The position numbers and the translations under genes were made by a program. Source: Methanosarcinales archaeon (lineage in GTDB: Archaea > Halobacteriota > Methanosarcinia > Methanosarcinales > Methanogasteraceae). From it: DNA of 11,654 nucleotides. Below are positions 6,604-11,654 of this stretch, piece after piece. Below the pieces are notes generated by a model that was given only the letters and a program-made list of their open reading frames with translations, was not told where the DNA came from and did not search any database. Numbering within the stretch: position 1 is the stretch's first letter; each line of letters starts with the position of its first letter. The DNA lies in NCBI GenBank assembly GCA_003661105.1, contig QMVM01000037.1, forward strand, positions 1 through 11,654. Direction: 5' to 3'.

Positions 6604-7266
6604 TCAGGATTTTTCGGATTGGCTGCGGTGGTTATCTGAATGGGGCGCTCCAAAACTCTCCAGCACCGCTATCAGGTTTTCATAATCCACCTCAGTATTG
6701 TAGCATCCGTCCGTTAGGAGCGGAACACCATAAGTCACGATGTCTTTGCGTTTAAGCGCCCGCATGACCTTGTTTAACTCATAGTTACACGCCACGAGGA
6801 GTGCACCGTCCGCCGACTCCTTCTTTATGACGTGGCGGACGTATGACGAGCCTGCGATGATATATAATGTATAGCCAAACCGGTCCGCATCTACCACCAT
6901 CTTCGAAAAGATGCACTTGCCACAGCCCTGGCACTGGATCCCAAAGCGTGTCGATGGCGCAGGGCAGTCAAGCGACCTCATGCAGTGCGGGGTGAGCAGC
7001 AGGCGATGTTTCGTCTCTGCAAAAGCAGATCTGTGCGCCATGTTCTTGAGCGATGCCATCCATGTATCGAGCGTTCTTGTATCTGCGCATCTCTGAAATA
7101 TGGCTTTGATCGGTAGATAAAAGAAATCGAGGATGTCTGCAAAGACCCCGGCAAGCCAGACATGCCTGTTGAGACTGATCCGGCTGATGAGCAGAGCCAA
7201 CAGCGCAAGAACGACGGATACGACTATGGTCATCGATATCACAATCCCGATCAGTTCATACATCAC
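6604..7266 (-). CDS. DUF116 membrane-anchored Cys-rich protein (second copy)
   Basis: A 220-residue DUF116 protein of unknown function. The N-terminal segment (about 5-30) and a weaker one (about 36-55) look membrane-associated, with a soluble C-terminal domain. Cysteines are grouped as C95-x5-C101-x10-C112-x2-C115-x2-C118, followed by VACNYELN (C160) and GVPLLTDGCYN (C188); such clusters suggest metal or Fe-S binding, unproven. Compared with its upstream paralogue it lacks the Cys equivalent to C110. The GTG at 7266 is used (GGAG seven bases upstream); the next codon is an ATG at 7263 and could serve instead. It overlaps the end of the first DUF116 gene by 11 bases, so the pair is one operon. 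The tail after about residue 206 is polar. Confidence 0.88.
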   Translation of the reverse strand: MMYELIGIVISMTIVVSVVLALLALLISRISLNRHVWLAGVFADILDFFYLPIKAIFQRCADTRTLDTWMASLKNMAHRSAFAETKHRLLLTPHCMRSLDCPAPSTRFGIQCQGCGKCIFSKMVVDADRFGYTLYIIAGSSYVRHVIKKESADGALLVACNYELNKVMRALKRKDIVTYGVPLLTDGCYNTEVDYENLIAVLESFGAPHSDNHRSQSEKS

Positions 7267-7897
7267 AACACAACTCCATCTTCTTGATCACCTCGTCCAC
7301 ATCCACCTTTGTGTCGTAGCAGCCGTCCCGCAGCAGAGGGACACCCTGAACCGGTGCGGTCTTCGCGATATCCTGCATCGCCTCTGTCAGCTCGCTATGA
7401 CATGCCACGGCAATACACACATCGGGGCTGCAGGATTTGAGGATCTTCCTGACAAAACTTCCGCCCGGCACTACAAACACCTTGAAATTGTATTTTTCCG
7501 CAGCTTTTGCTATGCGGCCGATATCGCACCCGCCGCACATTTTACACTCATAACCGATTATCGGGTCGCACCGTGTCGCGCACTTGGGCCCTCTCATGCA
7601 CTGCGGCAGGAGGATTATGCGCCCGTCCCGCCTACGCTTAAACTTCTCAAGCATCATCGCATTATTAAGTTCGATGAGAATCTCGTCAACGAGTTCTTCT
7701 TTGATATAAAACACCCTGCAAACCCACTTTGCGGGCGAGTAGAATAGATACAGCATAAACAGGATTAAATTCGGAAATATGATCTTATGCCTCTTAAAAC
7801 TGTAAACACCGAGCAACAGTGCCAGCACCGTCGCCAGAAGGACAGCAACTGCTAAGAAGACGAAGAACTTGCCGAGGAGTTCGTAAGGGACTTCCAT
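7256..7897 (-). CDS. DUF116 membrane-anchored Cys-rich protein (first copy)
   Basis: A 213-residue DUF116 protein of unknown function. Two hydrophobic segments (about 9-32 and 40-60) are followed by a soluble domain with ten clustered cysteines. The core is C100-x5-C106-x3-C110-x7-C118-x2-C121-x2-C124, then VACHSEL (C166) and GVPLLRDGCYD (C193). The spacing suggests an Fe-S or zinc site facing the cytoplasm, which is inference. It is clearly a paralogue of the downstream gene (shared LLPQCMR/LLTPHCMR, VAC.SEL and GVPLL.DGCY blocks). A TATA box is centred about 25 bases before the ATG at 7897, so the mRNA is probably leaderless. It is the first gene of the two-gene operon. Confidence 0.9.
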   Translation of the reverse strand: MEVPYELLGKFFVFLAVAVLLATVLALLLGVYSFKRHKIIFPNLILFMLYLFYSPAKWVCRVFYIKEELVDEILIELNNAMMLEKFKRRRDGRIILLPQCMRGPKCATRCDPIIGYECKMCGGCDIGRIAKAAEKYNFKVFVVPGGSFVRKILKSCSPDVCIAVACHSELTEAMQDIAKTAPVQGVPLLRDGCYDTKVDVDEVIKKMELCCDV

Positions 7898-8196
7898 AAG
7901 ACTAAAACGGTTTGCGGATATTTAAAGTTGTCCATGTAGGAAATAAGGATGCATCTCTGGTAAAAATGATATGAAACGTCAGTATAACCAGCGAATCTTC
8001 CAAATCTATACAGCCTCATGAGTTTTTGCGTATTCGAGTCGAAGATCGGCATGACTGGTGGCACACATCATGAAGTAGCTGTTGTGTGATGGGCATGGTG
8101 CGTGTGAAGTAACCCCCAATCTTTATGAGGCGTGGCGATAAGGGGTAGAATCGAGCAAGGATGGCAGGATAATACGTCCTACGTAGCGAGGGTAAT
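7898..8196. promoter_or_regulatory. Divergent promoter region, DUF116 pair and SpoIIM-like gene
   Basis: On the reverse strand TTTAAATA (7919-7926) is a good TATA box for the DUF116 operon. On the forward strand a weak TATA-like CTTTATGA (8121-8128) and the ribosome site GAGGG (8188-8192, four bases before the ATG) serve the SpoIIM-like gene. An open reverse-strand stretch (about 7950-8064) has no support as a gene. Nothing else is recognisable. Confidence 0.5.
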
Positions 8197-9732
8197 ATGA
8201 CACAAGATGTTGGTTCGTACTTCAGGTCGGGATTCCACCAGATAAGGTCTGCCCCCGGGCTCATAATCCCGTCCCTTATCTCCGGTTCGCTCTCTTCCTC
8301 TGTTGGATGGGTGATTATGCTCACTTTCCTGATACTCTCATTACCCCTCATGGCAGAGGTTGCACCAATTGCAGAGCGGAACCAGGATCTGATCTCTGAA
8401 ATTATCGAGGAGGAAAATTTTGAGGACGATATCGATCCGAAGATGGAAGAGTTGGTAGAAGAGTTTTCCGGTCTGGTTCCGGAGATGATCGGCTTATCCA
8501 TCATGTTCCTGATCCTCGTATGCGTGATTGTGATCATCTTCTTCGCTTTGTACGCATGGGTCGAGGCAGGAACTATCGGATACCTCTGGCAGGGGGTCAC
8601 GACCACAACGGATTTCAGAAACTTTTTATATTATGCTAATAACTATTCATTTCGGATAATGGGGTTATGGATATCGATGGCTATATTTTCCATCGTACTG
8701 TTTTTGATGCCATTTTTCACTCTGGTACTTCTCCCTCCGCCGGCCAACATCGCAATATTTAGCCTCTCAATCGTCCTGTGCCTCATCCTGTGGCTCGTGG
8801 CTATGGTGTTATTATTTTTTGCTGAAGAATTTATCGTAATAGAGGGTATGGGGGTAATAGGCTCGATTAAACGGAGCAAAAATATAGTTGCTGGAAATAT
8901 TGGATCTGTCTTGATTTATATCTTTATTCTGGTTGTTTTCGTCATGACCTACGGCGTCATCGCTGGCATTTTTGAAGTTATAGCGGTTCTGTTCAATTCC
9001 AGCCTTTCGCCACTCTTTGTGCTGTTCTCCATAATTATTCTGATTCCATGGATGCAGCTATCCAAGTTAAATTTCTTCCTCGATAGAACCGGAGTGGCAG
9101 TCAGGGAGATTGGTAAAGAGATCGAGATCCTAAAGATTGCAAGAGGATTTATGGCAAGATCGCCATATATTTTAATTAATTTTGTTATGAAGAATAAGGT
9201 ATATCTTCTGGCATCTCTCTTTGTTTACGGCATTGGTGTCGGAATAGGGTACTATATTGGCTATTTGTTCTCTTTTTTAAGCGATGATGCCATGATGATT
9301 ATATCAGGGGGTTTGGAGGAACAGATATTCTTTGACCCATACATCTCAATGCCCTTGATCGATTGTATATATTACTTCTCAAATAATGTAAATGTTGCAA
9401 TGGATCTGGGGTTAAGCGGCATCTTCCTTGGAGTGTCTGTCATAGCAGGTGGCATAGTCAACGGATCCATAACCGGGCTGGTTTATGGCATATTCCCGGT
9501 AGAAACGGCAACAATGTTTATTGGGGTGCACGGCATCCCCGAAGACCTTGCGCTCGTGATCGCCACAGCCACCGGTATAAAGCTTGGTGTGAAAATTATG
9601 AGGGGTCAGGAGAGCGGGGCTGAAGCTTTCATGGAAACAATAGAGGTCGTGCTGGCCACATCGCTATTGCTGGGCATAGCCGCGTTTTTGGAGGCGTTTG
9701 TCACCCCGATAGTGGTTTCACTGATGGTTTGA
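8197..9732 (+). CDS. Polytopic membrane protein with C-terminal SpoIIM domain
   Basis: A 511-residue protein with about ten to twelve hydrophobic helices in two parts. The N-terminal part (about 1-300) looks like archaeal multi-helix proteins of unknown function: a short hydrophilic start, a first helix about 35-55, an acidic loop (about 65-95, rich in E and D), then several helices. The C-terminal part (from about 328) resembles the SpoIIM family (PF01944, stage II sporulation protein M), including the signature HGIPEDLALVIATATG (from His445) and the terminal conserved helices. SpoIIM homologues in archaea have no known role, and spore formation is not implied. The fusion of the two parts in one frame is unbroken. 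ATG at 8197 has GAGGG four bases upstream. Neighbours give no clear functional hint. Confidence 0.88.
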   Translation: MTQDVGSYFRSGFHQIRSAPGLIIPSLISGSLSSSVGWVIMLTFLILSLPLMAEVAPIAERNQDLISEIIEEENFEDDIDPKMEELVEEFSGLVPEMIGLSIMFLILVCVIVIIFFALYAWVEAGTIGYLWQGVTTTTDFRNFLYYANNYSFRIMGLWISMAIFSIVLFLMPFFTLVLLPPPANIAIFSLSIVLCLILWLVAMVLLFFAEEFIVIEGMGVIGSIKRSKNIVAGNIGSVLIYIFILVVFVMTYGVIAGIFEVIAVLFNSSLSPLFVLFSIIILIPWMQLSKLNFFLDRTGVAVREIGKEIEILKIARGFMARSPYILINFVMKNKVYLLASLFVYGIGVGIGYYIGYLFSFLSDDAMMIISGGLEEQIFFDPYISMPLIDCIYYFSNNVNVAMDLGLSGIFLGVSVIAGGIVNGSITGLVYGIFPVETATMFIGVHGIPEDLALVIATATGIKLGVKIMRGQESGAEAFMETIEVVLATSLLLGIAAFLEAFVTPIVVSLMV

Positions 9733-9936
9733 ATCCAACAAACCGTGTGGAATTAGCGTCTGTGGATCCCATCCGGGCACGGTACGGTACTGTGTCTGGT
9801 CGGGAGTTTTTGTCCTACCACTTATACCTTAACGCTTCCGCGGTCTATGGGGCAGCGTCGTAGGCAGCAGCGTCACAGCCGTCGACCGCTTCCATGGGAG
9901 GTGGGGTTAATGTAGCAGTATTACCAACTGACAACC
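9733..9936 (+). promoter_or_regulatory. thi4 leader with hairpin and start-stop codon pair
   Basis: A TATA-like CTTATACC (9821-9828) predicts a transcript start near 9850, or slightly upstream if the hairpin below is included. GCGGTC (9840-9845) pairs with GACCGC (9884-9889) around a GC-rich 38-base loop. GGGAGGTG (9896-9903), seven of eight matches to the archaeal anti-Shine-Dalgarno, stands six bases before ATG TAG (9910-9915), which is in frame with thi4 (9937). No TPP riboswitch consensus was seen. Confidence 0.5.
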
Positions 9937-10713
9937 ATGACAGTCGATGAAATCAGCATCACCAGGGCAATCGTCGCCGAATTCGCAGAATCGTTCCTTG
10001 ACTGCACCGATATCGACTGCGCACTCGTCGGCGCAGGACCTGCGAATCTCGTTGCTGCGTACACGCTCGCAAAAGCAGGAGTTGATGTGGTAGTTTTCGA
10101 GCGGAATCTCTCGGTCGGCGGCGGCATGTGGGGTGGCGGCATGATGTTTCCAAGAATTGTTGTGCAGGCGGAAGCATGCCGGTTTCTCGATGAATTTGGG
10201 ATCGCGTACACCGAATACGAAGAGGGGCTCTATGTTGCGGATTCGATCGAATCGGTCTGCCGGACATGCGCATCAGCGATCGGGGCTGGTGCGAAGGTCT
10301 TTAACCTGATGAGCGTCGAGGATGTGATGATCCGGGAAGGGAGTCGTGTGTCGGGACTCGTAATCAACTGGACCTCGGTTGCTACTGCACGGTTGCACGT
10401 CGATCCGCTAACCATCCGGTCGAAGGTGGTGATCGATGGCACAGGGCATGATGCCGAGGTATGCAAGATCGTTTCTGAGAAGATCCCGAACGCCGCCTTA
10501 CAGGTTCATGGCGAGCTGCCGATGTGGGCTGACCGCGGCGAGAGTGCGCTTCTCGACTTCTCAAAAGAGGTGTATCCCGGGCTGGTTGTCTCGGGCATGG
10601 CCGCAAATGCTGTTTCAGGGGGTCACCGGATGGGTCCGATCTTTGGCGGGATGATGCTCTCTGGCGAGCGGGCGGCAGAGGTGGCGATGGAGATCATCGA
10701 TTCCGGCAGATGA
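9937..10713 (+). CDS. thi4: Thiamine thiazole synthase Thi4, sulfide-dependent archaeal type
   Basis: A 258-residue Thi4 protein. The enzyme makes the thiazole moiety of thiamin from NAD and glycine with a sulfur source. The N-terminal dinucleotide fold motif GAGPANLVAA (32-41) and an acidic strand end (VVFE) are present; GGGMWGGGMMF (61-71) and the C-terminal GHRMGPIFGGMMLSGE (229-244) are family signatures. At the position of the eukaryotic sacrificial Cys there is His154 in LHVDPLTI, as in archaeal Thi4, which use sulfide catalytically rather than destroying a Cys. ATG at 9937 matches the N-terminus of homologues (TVDEISITRAI), though it has no close ribosome site; a strong site lies 33 bases upstream, before an in-frame ATG-TAG. 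Stop is TGA. Confidence 0.96.
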   Translation: MTVDEISITRAIVAEFAESFLDCTDIDCALVGAGPANLVAAYTLAKAGVDVVVFERNLSVGGGMWGGGMMFPRIVVQAEACRFLDEFGIAYTEYEEGLYVADSIESVCRTCASAIGAGAKVFNLMSVEDVMIREGSRVSGLVINWTSVATARLHVDPLTIRSKVVIDGTGHDAEVCKIVSEKIPNAALQVHGELPMWADRGESALLDFSKEVYPGLVVSGMAANAVSGGHRMGPIFGGMMLSGERAAEVAMEIIDSGR

Positions 10714-10961
10714 TTTTATCGAGATCTATTCGGCTACTGCTTACTGTTCGGGAGTCCCAATAAAAAACAACGCACAATGTCAATATGACAGGATAGCCCC
10801 CGAATCGTTAACTTTTTATAATAGAAGTTCATTTGCAATGAATGCGGAATGTCCACAAACCGCGCGTCTATCTGCAATCTGCAGGCAGGCATCACAGGCA
10901 GCCGATGACGCATGTATCGGTGCGCGGAATGTGCGTGGATGACCCAACAGGAGGCAACAAT
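10714..10961 (+). promoter_or_regulatory. Promoter and leader of the NosD-like gene
   Basis: TTTTTATAA (10813-10821) is a TATA box predicting a start near 10843 and a leader of about 119 bases. The leader holds a small hairpin, CCGAT/ATCGG (10902-10906 with 10916-10920). AGGAGG at 10949-10954 stands seven bases before the ATG at 10962. No obvious thi4 terminator was seen. Confidence 0.5.
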
Positions 10962-11654
10962 ATGAACAAAATACACAATAGCGTGCTCGCCCTTATGATT
11001 ATAGCACTATTATGCAGCACAGCGAGCGCGGCAACCACCATATATGTGGGTCCCGGTGAGGCCAATGCAATGATTCAGGGCGCAGTGAATAATGCGACAT
11101 CAGGCGATATCATCATCGTGCGCGATGGCGCATACAACGAGAATGTGAATGTGGGCGTGACTCATTTGACGATCCAATCAGAAAATGGCTCTGCGAACTG
11201 TTTTGTTAACGCACCAGACCCGGATAATCATATCTTTAATGTGAGTATGTTTGGCGATTACGCGAACATAAGCGGATTTACGATCAGAGATGCAACTGGA
11301 GATGGTGCAGCCGGGATATATCTTGGACTCGGCGTAGATTACTGCAACATAGCCGATAACATCGTATCGAACAGCGATGTCGGCATCAGCATATACCATT
11401 CGAACAACAACACGATCACGGACAATACCGTGAACTCAAACGACTGCGGAATTCGCATGGAGATGTCGTGCGACAACACACTCCAAAACAACATCGTAAA
11501 CTCAAACGAGGGTGATGGCATCTATCTATCCATGTTTAGTGATGACAACGTATTCACGAACAACACCGCGAACTTAAACGACTGCGGTATTCACCTGCAC
11601 CAGTCAAACGACAACGCATTCACGGACAACACCGCGAACTCAAACGATGGTAAT
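10962..11654 (+). CDS. Exported NosD-like right-handed beta-helix protein (partial)
   Basis: The first 231 residues are visible; the gene runs off the right edge with no stop. A signal peptide (about 1-23, ending STASA before ATTIYVG) leads into a parallel beta-helix region of the NosD/PbH1 type. From about residue 85 repeated Asn-rich turns of the form DNTVNSNDCGI, NNIVNSNEGDGI, NNTANLNDCGI and DNTANSNDGN recur every 22-24 residues (codon spacing 66, 72 and 66 bases between the shared AAC-TCA/TTA-AAC sites). Such proteins are surface-exposed or secreted in methanogens and may bind or degrade polysaccharide. No catalytic residues can be assigned from the visible part. ATG at 10962 has AGGAGG seven bases upstream, so the start is secure. 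Confidence 0.9.
   Translation, partial: MNKIHNSVLALMIIALLCSTASAATTIYVGPGEANAMIQGAVNNATSGDIIIVRDGAYNENVNVGVTHLTIQSENGSANCFVNAPDPDNHIFNVSMFGDYANISGFTIRDATGDGAAGIYLGLGVDYCNIADNIVSNSDVGISIYHSNNNTITDNTVNSNDCGIRMEMSCDNTLQNNIVNSNEGDGIYLSMFSDDNVFTNNTANLNDCGIHLHQSNDNAFTDNTANSNDGN
11433..11654 (+). repeat. In-frame tandem repeat of the beta-helix coil
   Basis: The unit around aactcaaacga recurs at 11433, 11499, 11571 and 11637, with spacings of 66, 72 and 66 bases. The 72-base unit has two extra codons. Near-identity at DNA level suggests recent internal duplication. Confidence 0.75.

Noticed and set aside
7852..8064. Reverse-strand frame across the DUF116 promoter
   Set aside because: It runs over the TATA box and the start of the DUF116 gene in another frame, with no homology recognised.
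9910..9915. TAG as a pyrrolysine codon extending Thi4
   Set aside because: TAG ends both aroB' and pdxT in this window, and homologues start at the downstream ATG; kept only as a lesser alternative.
11433..11654. Possible CRISPR-like spaced repeats
   Set aside because: The repeats are in frame inside a protein gene with uneven unit length and no spacers; they encode beta-helix coils.

Overview
The window looks like chromosome of a methanogen-related euryarchaeote. The signs are a type II (archaeal) 3-dehydroquinate synthase, an archaeal-type thiazole synthase (Thi4) with His in place of the sacrificial Cys, two tandem DUF116 proteins, a 7S SRP RNA of archaeal form, a tRNA-Ala(UGC) without encoded CCA, TATA boxes about 25 bases upstream of starts, and NosD/TolB-type surface proteins. 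The species cannot be fixed from the sequence; a Methanomicrobia/ANME-like lineage is a guess.

Layout. At 255-2559 (+) a small four-helix membrane protein overlaps an exported six-blade PD40 (TolB-like) propeller protein. At 2607-3821 (-) a tRNA-Ala sits two bases upstream of the aroB' start codon, so tRNA 3' processing could release a leaderless aroB' mRNA. From 3822 to 4818 is a decayed patch: a 33-codon reading frame ending in a Cas4-like Cys motif, a broken BREX brxB (DUF1788) gene, and short coding-like debris. The SRP RNA (4819-5120, -) follows, with its TATA box directly behind the stop codon of a two-HTH regulator (5149-5580, -).

From 5791 the window is mostly metabolic and membrane genes: pdxT (+); a convergent gap holding a strong hairpin of the dispersed 'taatctgtggctaa' type; a DUF116 pair (-); a 511-residue membrane protein ending in a SpoIIM domain (+); thi4 (+) behind a structured leader with an in-frame Shine-Dalgarno/ATG/TAG start-stop; and, running off the right edge, an exported NosD-like beta-helix protein with 22-residue repeats.

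Functionally the window combines shikimate pathway entry (aroB'), vitamin B6 (pdxT) and thiamin (thi4) synthesis, and secretion machinery RNA (SRP) with cell-surface proteins. No intact mobile element, CRISPR array or rRNA was seen. The most unusual part is the relic defence-gene patch wedged between the tRNA-Ala/aroB' unit and the SRP RNA. I did not find convincing evidence for a wholly new system.
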